Origin: Arminella tubonensis
Lineage (GTDB): Bacteria; Pseudomonadota; Alphaproteobacteria; Rhizobiales; Rhizobiaceae
NCBI RefSeq assembly: GCF_003240585.1
Contig: NZ_PCDP01000059.1
Coordinates: 408,439-472,438 of the forward strand
Length of the DNA stretch: 64,000 nt
Reading direction: 5' to 3'
A program made the translations under genes and the position numbers. The notes beneath the pieces were generated by a model, which was not told the DNA's origin, ran no database searches, and worked only from the letters and a program-made list of their open reading frames with translations. Positions 8,024 to 19,652 of this stretch are shown piece by piece; the first letter of the stretch is position 1; each line of letters begins with the position of its first letter.

Positions 8024-8595
8024 TGGCAAAGGATCGCAAACTCAGCACCGAGGACCGTATTCTCTGGAGCAAGGTCGCAAAAAGCACACGGCCGTTGCCG
8101 GAACGGCTGAGCCAGATGAACGCATTTGATGCATTTCTGGCCGAGGAGCAGGCAGCGGAAGATGCGGGCGTTGGACAGCCAAACGGCAAGCCACCGGTGC
8201 CGGAAAGCCAGCCGGTGCCTTCCGCCAGCCAGAGGCAGCAGCCTTCCCACAAGCATCATCCACTCGAGCGGCCGACGAAACGCAAGATTGCAAAGGGTCG
8301 CCTTCCGCTTGAGGCACGCATCGATCTGCATGGGCTTTTCCAGAGCGAAGCGCACGGCATGCTGCTGGACTTTCTGTTGCGCGCCCATCAGCGCGGCATG
8401 CGCCACGTGCTGGTTATCACCGGCAAAGGCAGCTCGATGGGTAGTGAAGGGGCGCTGAAGCGCGCGGTCCCCTTCTGGTTTTCCAAACCGGAGTTCCGCT
8501 ACCTGATTTCATCCTATGAGGATGCCGCCCAGCAGCATGGCGGCGAAGGCGCACTTTACATCCGCCTGGCGCGGCGCCCGGGGGACAGGGAATGA
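8023..8595 (+). CDS. Smr/MutS2-domain protein
   Basis: The 190-residue protein has a low-complexity, Pro/Gln/Ser-rich N-terminal half. A C-terminal Smr domain follows (about 98-185) with LEARIDLHGLFQSEAH, HVLVITGKGS and HGGEGALYIRL. LDLHG and TGxG are the Smr signature, associated with nuclease or nicking activity in MutS2 and stand-alone Smr proteins. The role of the small stand-alone bacterial forms is not established. The ATG at 8023 overlaps the mltA stop (TGATG). A GTG three bases earlier is possible. The 3' end overlaps the XRE gene by four bases, so mltA, smr and the regulator form a tightly coupled set. Confidence 0.9.
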   Translation: MAKDRKLSTEDRILWSKVAKSTRPLPERLSQMNAFDAFLAEEQAAEDAGVGQPNGKPPVPESQPVPSASQRQQPSHKHHPLERPTKRKIAKGRLPLEARIDLHGLFQSEAHGMLLDFLLRAHQRGMRHVLVITGKGSSMGSEGALKRAVPFWFSKPEFRYLISSYEDAAQQHGGEGALYIRLARRPGDRE

Positions 8596-8957
8596 CACCC
8601 TTCGGTGAAGCGGTGAGGAAGCTCCGGCAACGCAAGGGCGTCTCGCAAAAACAGATGGCCGCGGCGCTCAATGTCACGCCAGCCTATCTCTCGGCATTGG
8701 AGCATGGAAGGCGAGGCGTGCCGACCTTTGACCTGCTGCAGCGGATCGCTGGATATTTCAACATTATCTGGGACGAGGCAGAAGAGCTCTTCATGCTGGC
8801 AAGGGACTCCGATCCGCGGGTGGTGATCGATACGTCGGGCATGGCGCCGGAATATACCGCACTCGCCAATCGGCTCGCGGCCCAGATTAGGCACCTGGAT
8901 ATGGGGACCGTTGCCGAACTCACGGTTCTGCTGGAAAATACGCGAAAAAGGGGCTGA
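8592..8957 (+). CDS. XRE-family helix-turn-helix regulator
   Basis: The 121-residue protein is an N-terminal Cro/C1-type DNA-binding domain at about residues 5-62 (FGEAVRKLRQRKGVSQKQMA, NVTPAYLSALEHGRRGVP), with a short C-terminal half of unknown fold. No ligand- or metal-binding motif is evident. Its ATG overlaps the smr stop as ATGA. It lies 149 bp upstream of gyrB, so regulation of gyrB or of its own operon is possible but not shown by the sequence. Confidence 0.88.
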   Translation: MTPFGEAVRKLRQRKGVSQKQMAAALNVTPAYLSALEHGRRGVPTFDLLQRIAGYFNIIWDEAEELFMLARDSDPRVVIDTSGMAPEYTALANRLAAQIRHLDMGTVAELTVLLENTRKRG

Positions 8958-9106
8958 AAAGCGCCTCAATCCCCTGTTTTATGGACGCTTCAGGGGCCAT
9001 ATATTTGGAAGTTCGGGGAAAAGTCACCTATAGTCCGGAGAGGAAAACCGATGATTCGCCAGGATCATTGCGCTCTCTGTGAAAACACTGGAAAGACCTC
9101 AAAGAC

Positions 9107-11542
<2,436 letters not shown>

Positions 11543-11560
11543 TCGCCAGTCGTTCTAAAC

Positions 11561-11600
11561 GAGAAGGCCCGCACGGCAATTGTCATGCGGGCCTTTTCTT
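11561..11600 (+). terminator. gyrB terminator
   Basis: AAGGCCCGCA (11564-11573) can pair with TGCGGGCCTT (11585-11594), followed by a T-rich run. It lies 20 bp past the gyrB stop and just before the convergent nitroreductase gene, and is mainly oriented to stop gyrB transcripts. Confidence 0.85.
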
Positions 11601-11610
11601 TGTCTGCGGC

Positions 11611-12210
11611 TTACCTGGCGATGAAGGTGCCGTTGAAGGCAACCTCCGACAGTGGCTTGCGATGGCTTGGGATTTCGCGTTCGCGCAGGCTGTCCGGCAG
11701 CTGGTTTTTGTCGCCAATCTTGCCGATCGCAACAGCCGCTTCGAGGCGAAAGCCATCTGGAATGCCAAGGACTTCGGTTGCCTTGTCGAAATGCACGCCG
11801 GTCATGCCGTGGGCCTCGTAGCCCGACAAGTGGGCCTGTAGGGCAAGAAAACCCCAGGCCGTACCCGCGTCGAAGGAGTGACTGTAGATTGCCTTTTGCT
11901 CAGTCGACCCAAGTACACCGGAATGTGTGCGGGAAATCACGAACAGTAGAGCGGCGGCCGACTTTACCCAGCCCTGATTGAAATCAATCAGAAGGCTGAG
12001 AAATTTGTCCCAATGTTCCGAACCTCGAAGCGCATAGACAAACCGCCATGGCTGGTGATTGAAGGAAGAGGGTGCCCAATGCGCTGCTTCCAGCATCTTC
12101 AGCAGATCGGCTTCCGGCATCGTCTCGTTTGTAAATGCGCGCGGCGACCAACGATCGAGAAAGAGGGCGTCGATCGGATGTTGCGATTCGCGACTGTTGC
12201 TTGCGGTCAT
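11611..12210 (-). CDS. Nitroreductase family protein (FMN-dependent)
   Basis: The 199-residue protein fits the nitroreductase fold: DRWSPRAFTNETMPEADLL near residues 19-37, the FMN-phosphate region SSFNHQPWRFVYA near 52-64, and GTAWGFLALQAHLSGYEAHG around 130-150. The C-terminal AVAIGKIGDKNQLPDSLRER is typical. Such flavoproteins transfer electrons from NAD(P)H to nitroaromatics, quinones or other acceptors; the physiological substrate cannot be read from the sequence. It is on the minus strand facing gyrB. The DUF2218 gene lies 71 bp upstream on the same strand and may share a transcript. Confidence 0.9.
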   Translation of the reverse strand: MTASNSRESQHPIDALFLDRWSPRAFTNETMPEADLLKMLEAAHWAPSSFNHQPWRFVYALRGSEHWDKFLSLLIDFNQGWVKSAAALLFVISRTHSGVLGSTEQKAIYSHSFDAGTAWGFLALQAHLSGYEAHGMTGVHFDKATEVLGIPDGFRLEAAVAIGKIGDKNQLPDSLREREIPSHRKPLSEVAFNGTFIAR

Positions 12211-12281
12211 GAAATATCTTTCTGCTGAATGAGCTCGGAGGCCGAGCGTGCGATCGTCGTCATTGGGAAGGACGGCAGGGT

Positions 12282-12581
12282 TTACAACGCACCCTCGTTG
12301 TCAGTCCAGACCACATCGAGCTCCTCGCGGAAGGCGAATCGCTTGAGATGTTCGGCAACGACATTCTGCATCCGCTCCCGATTTGCGGCGTCGGCGACAT
12401 ACAACGTCATCTGAAGCGTCGTCTCGTCGGCCTTGAACTCGACGTTGGAGTCGGGGCTGAACGGAACCTTGCCAGTTTTATCGTCGAATTCGACTGCGAA
12501 CTTGTGGCTCCAATGCTTGCAAAGCTGCTGCATGTAGCGACTGGCGTGGTCTGTCTTCACGACGGAAACCGATACTGGCAT
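12282..12581 (-). CDS. DUF2218 family protein
   Basis: A 99-residue soluble protein (SVSVVKTDHASRYMQQLCKH at 4-23; HWSHKFAVEFDDKTGKVPF; LKRFAFREELDVVWTDN near the end). It looks like the DUF2218 family of small alpha/beta proteins with unknown function. The frame is open for 40 codons further upstream, but the ATG at 12581 is preceded by GGAG at good distance and begins the conserved region, so it is chosen. It sits upstream of the nitroreductase on the same strand. No catalytic motif is recognised. Confidence 0.8.
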   Translation of the reverse strand: MPVSVSVVKTDHASRYMQQLCKHWSHKFAVEFDDKTGKVPFSPDSNVEFKADETTLQMTLYVADAANRERMQNVVAEHLKRFAFREELDVVWTDNEGAL

Positions 12582-12972
12582 AAAATCTCCATAAGATGAG
12601 TATTCAAAGAGAGTTTTATCGGACCGCCGAATTGGATGGCAATAGGAAGGACCTAGCCCCATGAGAAATCCGTTCAACAAAGCGTGATTTCTAACGTGCA
12701 TGAAAGCGCGGCCATTTTGCGGTTGGCACGAGGCGCTGCTCCAAGATGCCCGCCTAGTCTCGACCGTCTCCGGAAACGTGTTTAAGGTTGCACTGAGGAA
12801 CGAAACGCGAGCGAGCCGTCGGACGCAGTACGGGATATATCCAACGATGTTGAGGATATCCGCAGTTATGGATCAGCGGGCCTGTTTCCCACTGAAATCG
12901 ATTGATGACACAGGTGAATGTTTCGTTCATATATGGCGGAACGAATTTTAGAACAGCAAGGAAGGAAGACCC
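12582..12972. other. Gene-free region upstream of the FAH-family gene
   Basis: About 390 bp without a supported gene. Short open frames here (for example 12700-12951 on the plus strand) have no recognisable motif and no clear ribosome-binding site. The right end holds an inverted repeat at 12922-12945 close to the start of the FAH-family gene. Otherwise I see no hairpin terminator or RNA gene. Confidence 0.6.
12922..12945. promoter_or_regulatory. Inverted repeat upstream of FAH-family gene, candidate operator
   Basis: TTCGTTC and GAACGAA form perfect 7-bp arms separated by 10 bp, ending 27 bp before the ATG at 12973. Arm length, spacing and position suit a dimeric repressor or activator. No regulator gene is adjacent, so the protein that would bind is unknown. 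Confidence 0.45.
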
Positions 12973-13815
12973 ATGAAACTGATGCGCGTAGGCGAGCCGG
13001 GCAAGGAAAAGCCGGCGCTTCTGGACAATGACGGCAAGATTCGCGATCTTTCCGCGCATGTCGCAGATATCGGCGGCGAGGCAATTGGTCCTGTGGGTCT
13101 GGCAAGGATTGCTGGGCTCGATCCGAAGAGCTTGCCTGAATTGACCGGAGGCCGCATCGGCGCGTGCGTTGCCGGCACCGGCAAGTTTATCTGCATTGGA
13201 TTGAATTTTTCAGACCACGCAGCAGAGACCGGCGCAACCGTTCCGCCCGAGCCGATCATCTTCATGAAGGCGAGCTCGGCCATCGTCGGACCGAACGACA
13301 CGGTCCGCATTCCACGTGGTTCCGAGAAGACGGACTGGGAAGTCGAACTCGGAGTTGTCATCGGTAAAACGGCTAAATATGTTAGCGAAGCCAACGCACT
13401 GGACTACGTCGCGGGCTATTGCGTATCTCACGATGTTTCCGAGCGTGCCTTTCAGACAGAGCGCTCCGGGCAATGGACCAAGGGCAAGTCATGCGACACC
13501 TTCGGCCCGATCGGCCCCTGGCTGGTGACGACCGACGAAGTGGCCGATCCACAAAACCTCGGCATGTGGCTGAAGGTCAACGGCAAAACCATGCAAAATG
13601 GCTCGACCAAGACGATGGTCTATGGCGTCGCCTACTTGGTGTCCTATCTCAGCCAGTTCATGTCGCTGCACCCGGGTGACGTCATCTCGACCGGCACGCC
13701 TCCCGGGGTCGGAATGGGCATGAAGCCGCCGCAGTACCTGCGAGCAGGCGATATCGTCGAATTGGGAATAGAGGGTCTTGGCGATCAGAAGCAGACTTTT
13801 GCTGCCGATCTCTGA
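12973..13815 (+). CDS. Fumarylacetoacetate hydrolase (FAH) family protein
   Basis: The 280-residue protein has the FAH C-terminal fold: CIGLNFSDHAAETG near 75-88, PEPIIFMKASSAIVGPNDTV (95-114), the metal-ligand glutamate segment DWEVELGVVIGK near 124-135, and GDVISTGTPPGVGMGM around 235-250. The family covers FAH hydrolases, 2-hydroxyhepta-2,4-diene-1,7-dioate isomerases and ureidoglycolate-lyase-like enzymes, acting on Mg-chelated diketo or hydroxy acids. The substrate cannot be told apart here. An ATG with upstream AGGAAG is a clear start. It appears monocistronic, with an inverted repeat in its promoter region and a hairpin after it. Confidence 0.88.
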   Translation: MKLMRVGEPGKEKPALLDNDGKIRDLSAHVADIGGEAIGPVGLARIAGLDPKSLPELTGGRIGACVAGTGKFICIGLNFSDHAAETGATVPPEPIIFMKASSAIVGPNDTVRIPRGSEKTDWEVELGVVIGKTAKYVSEANALDYVAGYCVSHDVSERAFQTERSGQWTKGKSCDTFGPIGPWLVTTDEVADPQNLGMWLKVNGKTMQNGSTKTMVYGVAYLVSYLSQFMSLHPGDVISTGTPPGVGMGMKPPQYLRAGDIVELGIEGLGDQKQTFAADL

Positions 13816-13861
13816 TCTGTTACATGACGCGATGCACGCGTTTTGAAGCACTGTCTTTGAC

Positions 13862-13890
13862 GCCGGGGAGCAAATCTCCGGCATCTTTGT
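13862..13890 (+). terminator. Candidate terminator after FAH-family gene
   Basis: GCCGGGGA (13862-13869) and TCTCCGGC (13875-13882) form an 8-bp stem with one G-T pair and a 5-nt loop, followed by a modest T-containing tail. It lies 47 bp past the stop. Confidence 0.55.
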
Positions 13891-14012
13891 TGAAGGGCAA
13901 TGCAAATTTATGTTGCCATGCAGCAAAAGCTGCTAGGTTCGCAAATGGACTCAAAAATAAGGTCGCGCCATCTGAGCGGCGATCACCGGTCGTTTGAAAG
14001 GTAATACTTGCG

Positions 14013-15287
14013 ATGTTTTACCAGCTTTACGAACTCAACCATGCTGCGATGGCGCCCATTCGAGCCGCCGCCGACATGATGCGACAGGCATATGCCAATC
14101 CGCTCAATCCGCTGGCAGACACTGTTTTCGGCCGCACCATGACCGCAGGCCTTGAAGTCTTCGAGAGAACGACACGCCGTTACGGCAAGCCGGAGTTCGG
14201 CCTGAAGGAGACGGTGGTCGATGGCAAGCCGACGTTGGTTCGCGAGGCGATCATCTGGAAGAAGCCGTTCTGCAATCTCATTCATTTCGAACGCGACCTG
14301 CCCGCCGCCCGGAACAGGGATCCGCGAATCCTAGTCGTGGCGCCAATGTCGGGCCACTATGCGACGCTGCTGCGCGGAACGGTGGAAGCGCTGCTTCCGG
14401 GCGCCGATGTCTGTATCACCGACTGGATCGACGCCCGCATGGTGCCAGTCACCGATGGCACCTTCGATCTCGACGATTATATCGACTACATCATCGAGAT
14501 GTTGCATCACCTCGGGCCTGATACGCATGTTGTGGCAGTCTGTCAGCCCTCGGTGCCAGTGCTCGCCGCCGCTGCCGTCATGGAAGAGGCCGGAGATCCA
14601 CTTTCGCCCGCATCGATGACGCTTATGGGCGGGCCGATCGATACGCGTATCAATCCGACTGCCGTCAATCAACTCGCCAAGGATAAGCCGCTCGAATGGT
14701 TTGCCGAAAACGTCGTCATGAACGTCCCCTGGCCGCAGCCGGGCTTCCTGCGACCGGTATATCCCGGCTTCCTGCAATTGTCCGGCTTCATGTCGATGAA
14801 CCTTGACAGGCATGTGAATGCGCAGAAGGAATTCTTCATGCATCTCGTGAAGAACGATGGCGAGCCCGAGAAGCACCGTGAGTTCTACGATGAATACTTG
14901 GCCGTGATGGATCTCACGGCCGAATTTTATCTGCAGACGGTCGACCAGGTCTTCAAGAAGCATTCTTTGCCGAAGGGCGAGCTGATGCACCGTGAGCGTC
15001 GCGTCGATCCGTCGGCAATCCGCAACGTCGCGCTCCTCACTGTGGAAGGCGAAAACGACGATATCTCCGGCGTCGGCCAGACACAGGCTGCACAGACGAT
15101 ATGCACGAACATCCCCGATAATATGCGCATGCATTACCTGCAGCCGGATGTCGGCCACTACGGCGTTTTCAACGGCTCTCGGTTCCGCCGAGAGATTGCG
15201 CCGCGGATTCTCGCTTTTGCCGGAGAACATGCGCGCAGCCGCAAGCCGGTGGTCAAGCGGGTCATCAAGGGCGGAAAGTCTGCTTAA
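14013..15287 (+). CDS. phaZ: Intracellular polyhydroxybutyrate depolymerase
   Basis: PhaZ breaks down stored poly-3-hydroxybutyrate granules, releasing carbon during starvation. The 424-residue protein begins MFYQLYELNHAAMAPIRAAA, the usual N-terminus of this intracellular family. It has the nucleophile region VVAVCQPSVPVLAAAA with Cys177 in the place of a lipase-box serine, as in the Ralstonia PhaZa1 type. Near 388 it has PDVGHYGVFNGSRFR, which carries the catalytic His. Length is normal. It stands alone with 197 bp upstream and 155 bp downstream. The product would feed acetyl-CoA metabolism, to which glcB elsewhere in this window also contributes. Confidence 0.93.
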   Translation: MFYQLYELNHAAMAPIRAAADMMRQAYANPLNPLADTVFGRTMTAGLEVFERTTRRYGKPEFGLKETVVDGKPTLVREAIIWKKPFCNLIHFERDLPAARNRDPRILVVAPMSGHYATLLRGTVEALLPGADVCITDWIDARMVPVTDGTFDLDDYIDYIIEMLHHLGPDTHVVAVCQPSVPVLAAAAVMEEAGDPLSPASMTLMGGPIDTRINPTAVNQLAKDKPLEWFAENVVMNVPWPQPGFLRPVYPGFLQLSGFMSMNLDRHVNAQKEFFMHLVKNDGEPEKHREFYDEYLAVMDLTAEFYLQTVDQVFKKHSLPKGELMHRERRVDPSAIRNVALLTVEGENDDISGVGQTQAAQTICTNIPDNMRMHYLQPDVGHYGVFNGSRFRREIAPRILAFAGEHARSRKPVVKRVIKGGKSA

Positions 15288-15442
15288 GGGGTTCAATCGG
15301 CCAAAATATTCTAAATTATCGGGCTGTATTCAATCAGTTGTACGATTTTCCATAATATTGCATTGAAGGCCGGCGTCGCGGTAACCACATCGATTCCAGC
15401 GATCTGGCATTCGGCCAGACGCTGCAATCGAGGTAACTCACG

Positions 15443-15880
15443 ATGAACCAGTCAGCATTGCTTCGCCCGGATTGGACTCCGGCTACTATTGCCCTGATGG
15501 TACTCGGCTTCGTGGTCTTCTGGCCCCTGGGTCTGGCCATGCTAGCCTATATTCTCTTCGGTGATCGCCTGAGAGGTTTCAAACGGGACATCAACGAGGC
15601 CACTGACGGCATGTTCGCCAGCTGCCGCCGCGGCCCACGCGGCCGTCACCGCCCGCATTTCACAACTGACAACGTGGTCTTTGAGGACTGGCGCAAGGCT
15701 GAGCTCGACAGGCTGGAACAGGAGCGCCGCAAGCTCGACGAGATGCGCGCCGAATTCGACAGCTACGTCCGCGAGCTGCGTCGCGCTAAGGACCAGGACG
15801 AGTTCGATCGTTTCATGCGTGAACGCAACAGCGTCAAACGCGATGACAACGGCCCGGCTCCGGAATTCCAGACCCCATAA
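15443..15880 (+). CDS. DUF2852 family membrane-associated protein
   Basis: The 145-residue protein has one hydrophobic segment at about residues 15-38 (IALMVLGFVVFWPLGLAMLA). A basic stretch rich in Arg and Gly follows, then a charged helix from about 80 to 130 with a heptad-like Leu/Arg/Glu pattern (ELDRLEQERRKLDEMRAEFD), likely a short coiled coil. This layout fits DUF2852, a small alphaproteobacterial family of unknown role. The ATG at 15443 has GAGGTAA upstream. A clear terminator follows, so it seems to be a single-gene unit. Confidence 0.85.
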   Translation: MNQSALLRPDWTPATIALMVLGFVVFWPLGLAMLAYILFGDRLRGFKRDINEATDGMFASCRRGPRGRHRPHFTTDNVVFEDWRKAELDRLEQERRKLDEMRAEFDSYVRELRRAKDQDEFDRFMRERNSVKRDDNGPAPEFQTP

Positions 15881-15898
15881 CGGGCGCCTCTCGAAAAT

Positions 15899-15927
15899 GG
15901 ACCGGCATCGCGAGATGCCGGTTTTTC
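15899..15927 (+). terminator. Terminator after DUF2852 gene
   Basis: ACCGGCATC (15901-15909) and GATGCCGGT (15914-15922) form a perfect 9-bp stem with a 4-nt loop, followed by TTTTCTTT. A classic intrinsic terminator. Confidence 0.88.
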
Positions 15928-15965
15928 TTTGCCGGATTTCCAACCGAATCATATAAAACGGTGCC

Positions 15966-16727
15966 ATGTTTCCGCTTCTTTCCAAAGCACGCCGAGCCGT
16001 TCGGAAACCATCTGCGCCCGAGACACGAACGCTCGATGTCGCCGGCCGACCAATGCCATTGACGATCCGACAGCACGATCGGGCGACGCGGATCACGCTT
16101 CGCATCGAGCCCGGCGGACGGGCGCTGAAGATGACCATTCCGCAAGGACTTGCTGCGCGCGAGGTCAATGCCTTCCTTGATCGCCACCAGGGCTGGCTGC
16201 TGACCAAACTCGCAAAATTCTCCTCCGACACCAAGCTGCAGGGTGGAAGCGAAATCCTACTGCGCGGCGTCCTTCACAGGATCGAGCATACGGGCAGTCT
16301 GCGCGGCCTGACCGAAGCGGTCGAGATCGGCGAGCGACCGGTTCTTCGTGTCAGCGGCATGCCGGAACATGCAGGTCGGCGCATCTCGACTTTCCTGAAG
16401 AAGGAAGCGCGCTCCGATCTGGAACGGCTGGTCGCGGTGCATGCCGGCAGAATAGGCGCCAAGGTTTCCTCGGTAAGCATGAAGGATACGCGCAGCCGTT
16501 GGGGTTCCTGCTCATCGGAGGGGAATCTGAGTTTTTCCTGGCGCATCGTCATGGCGCCGCCGATGGTCATTGACTATCTCGCCGCCCACGAGGTTGCGCA
16601 TTTGAGAGAAATGAACCACGGGCCGCGCTTCTGGGCGCTGTGCAAGAAGCTCTGCCCTCAGATGGAAGAGGCGAAGGCCTGGCTGAAGCGGCATGGCACT
16701 CAACTCCACGCGATCGACTTCGGTTAA
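15966..16727 (+). CDS. YgjP-like zinc metallopeptidase domain protein
   Basis: The 253-residue protein carries the zincin motif HEVAHLREMNH (H208, E209, H212), followed by GPRFWALCKKLCPQ. This is the arrangement of the YgjP / SprT-like (M48-related) metallopeptidase domain. Upstream lie the family segments LRIEPGGRALKMTIPQG and DTRSRWGSCSSEGNLSFSWR. A basic N-terminus of about 30 residues has no signal peptide, so it is probably cytoplasmic. The substrate is unknown. The gene lies between the DUF2852 terminator and trpF on the same strand, with 81 bp before trpF. Confidence 0.88.
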   Translation: MFPLLSKARRAVRKPSAPETRTLDVAGRPMPLTIRQHDRATRITLRIEPGGRALKMTIPQGLAAREVNAFLDRHQGWLLTKLAKFSSDTKLQGGSEILLRGVLHRIEHTGSLRGLTEAVEIGERPVLRVSGMPEHAGRRISTFLKKEARSDLERLVAVHAGRIGAKVSSVSMKDTRSRWGSCSSEGNLSFSWRIVMAPPMVIDYLAAHEVAHLREMNHGPRFWALCKKLCPQMEEAKAWLKRHGTQLHAIDFG

Positions 16728-16808
16728 GTCCCTTGTAAAGGCGTTTCAAATCTCCTCGCTCTTGCGAAGGGGCTCGACTCTTTTCCGTTTTCGTGTCACT
16801 TCGCTGCC

Positions 16809-17477
16809 ATGAAACCCGATATCAAGATTTGTGGATTGAAGACGCCCGAAGCTGTCGATCGCGCCCTTGAGCGTGGCGCGACGCATATCGGTTTCATCTT
16901 CTTTGAAAAGAGCCCGCGCTACATCGAGCCTGACCTTGCCGGCAAATTGGCAGACCGCGCTCGCGGCAAGGCGATGATAGTGGCCGTCGTCGTCAACCCG
17001 GACAATGATGACCTCGATGAGATCATGACGCTGGTCAAGCCCGACATGCTCCAGCTCCACGGCGACGAAAGCCCGGAGCGCGTTTTGACCATAAAGACGC
17101 TCTATAATGTGTTGGTCATGAAGGCCATGCCGGTGCGCGATAGGGATGACCTGAGACGGGTTGAGTCGTATATCGGTATCGTGGATCGGTTTCTTTTCGA
17201 TGCGAAGCCGCCTGTCGGTTCCGATTTGCCGGGCGGAAATGGCCTGTCGTTCGATTGGAGCGTTCTCGGTTGGCTTGACGGCCGGGTCGATTACATGCTT
17301 TCCGGTGGATTGAACAAGGACAATGTCGGCTTTGCCCTCGCATCCACAAAAGCGACCGGCGTCGACATATCGTCCGGTGTGGAAAGTGCGCCAGGGGTCA
17401 AGGACTTGACCAAGATCGACGCCTTTTTCGACGCTTTTGCCGACGCTACCATGCCGGCACACGCATCAGGGAGTTAA
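16809..17477 (+). CDS. trpF: Phosphoribosylanthranilate isomerase
   Basis: TrpF converts phosphoribosylanthranilate to CdRP, the third step of tryptophan synthesis. The 222-residue TIM barrel opens with DIKICGLKTPEAVDRALERG, where the cysteine of ICG is the catalytic base. It later has MLQLHGDESPERV, and VDISSGVESAPGVKD near the C-terminus binds phosphate. It is a monofunctional TrpF, not fused to TrpC. It is followed after two bases by trpB, making the trpFBA order usual for rhizobia. Confidence 0.96.
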   Translation: MKPDIKICGLKTPEAVDRALERGATHIGFIFFEKSPRYIEPDLAGKLADRARGKAMIVAVVVNPDNDDLDEIMTLVKPDMLQLHGDESPERVLTIKTLYNVLVMKAMPVRDRDDLRRVESYIGIVDRFLFDAKPPVGSDLPGGNGLSFDWSVLGWLDGRVDYMLSGGLNKDNVGFALASTKATGVDISSGVESAPGVKDLTKIDAFFDAFADATMPAHASGS

Positions 17478-17479
17478 GA

Positions 17480-18700
<1,221 letters not shown>

Positions 18701-18704
18701 GATC

Positions 18705-19544
18705 ATGACCGCACGCATGGACAAACGCTTTGCCGATCTGAAGGCGGAAGGCCGCCCGGCGCTCGTCACCTATTTCATGGGCGGCGACCCGGATTACGAT
18801 ACCTCGCTTGGTATCATGAAGGCGCTACCTGAAGCAGGCGCCGACATTATCGAACTCGGCATGCCCTTCTCAGACCCGATGGCCGACGGTCCCGCCATTC
18901 AGCTGGCAGGTCAGCGCGCTTTGAAGGGCGGACAGACGCTGAAGAAGACACTTAAGCTTGCAGCCGACTTCCGCCAGACGGATCGCGATACGCCGATCGT
19001 CATGATGGGCTATTACAATCCGATCTACATCTACGGCGTCGAGACCTTCCTTGACGATGCGATTGCTGCTGGGATCGACGGTCTGATCGTGGTCGACCTG
19101 CCCCCGGAAATGGATGATGAACTCTGCATTCCGGCAATCCGCAAGGGCATCAATTTCATTCGCCTGGCAACGCCGACGACCGACGACAAGCGCCTGCCGA
19201 CGGTTTTGAAGAACACATCTGGTTTCGTCTACTACGTCTCGATGAACGGCATCACCGGTTCCGCGCTGCCGGATCCGTCGCTGGTCTCGGGCGCCGTCAA
19301 GCGCATCAAGAGCCACACGGACCTGCCGGTCTGCGTCGGCTTCGGCGTCAAGACCGCCGATCATGCCAGGGTTATCGGCGGCTCCGCCGACGGGGTCGTC
19401 GTCGGAACGGCGATCGTCACCCAGGTCGCGACCAGCCTGACCAAGGACGGAAAGGCGACTGCCGACACCGTTCAGGCCGTCGCGACTTTAGTTCGCGGTC
19501 TTTCCACCGGAACCCGTTCTGCGCGCCTTGTTGCCGCCGAATAG
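18705..19544 (+). CDS. trpA: Tryptophan synthase alpha chain
   Basis: TrpA cleaves indole-3-glycerol phosphate to indole and glyceraldehyde-3-phosphate, channelling indole into TrpB. The 279-residue barrel has IIELGMPFSDPMADGP with the catalytic Glu, NPIYIYGVE, GLIVVDLPPE (the catalytic Asp region) and GFVYYVSMNGITG. Length is normal, with a slightly extended C-terminus. It is four bases after trpB and is followed by a palindromic repeat and then accD, the common trpFBA-accD-folC gene order. Confidence 0.97.
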   Translation: MTARMDKRFADLKAEGRPALVTYFMGGDPDYDTSLGIMKALPEAGADIIELGMPFSDPMADGPAIQLAGQRALKGGQTLKKTLKLAADFRQTDRDTPIVMMGYYNPIYIYGVETFLDDAIAAGIDGLIVVDLPPEMDDELCIPAIRKGINFIRLATPTTDDKRLPTVLKNTSGFVYYVSMNGITGSALPDPSLVSGAVKRIKSHTDLPVCVGFGVKTADHARVIGGSADGVVVGTAIVTQVATSLTKDGKATADTVQAVATLVRGLSTGTRSARLVAAE

Positions 19545-19554
19545 TGTCGCCACA

Positions 19555-19598
19555 TTAGAGCGCGGCGCGTCCGCAGGGACGCGCAAAGATCGCTCTAA
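19555..19598. repeat. Palindromic intergenic element between trpA and accD
   Basis: Nested inverted repeats: the outer arms TTAGAGCG (19555-19562) and CGCTCTAA (19591-19598), and the inner arms GCGCGTCC (19565-19572) and GGACGCGC (19577-19584) with a 4-nt loop. No T-run follows, so it is not an ordinary intrinsic terminator. The style resembles the short palindromic intergenic repeats of rhizobial genomes such as RIME-type elements. I see no second copy in this window, so the family assignment is inference. Confidence 0.6.
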
Positions 19599-19652
19599 CA
19601 CTTTGAATTGTGCAATCGCTTTGGTCAATTCAGTCATTCAGGAGCATTCGAT

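Noticed and set aside
6914..8029. 371-codon open frame on the minus strand
   Set aside because: Complement of mltA; no ribosome-binding site or motif.
12700..12951. Possible 83-residue gene before the FAH-family gene
   Set aside because: No family resemblance, no clear ribosome-binding site, and it overlaps the operator-like repeat and promoter region.
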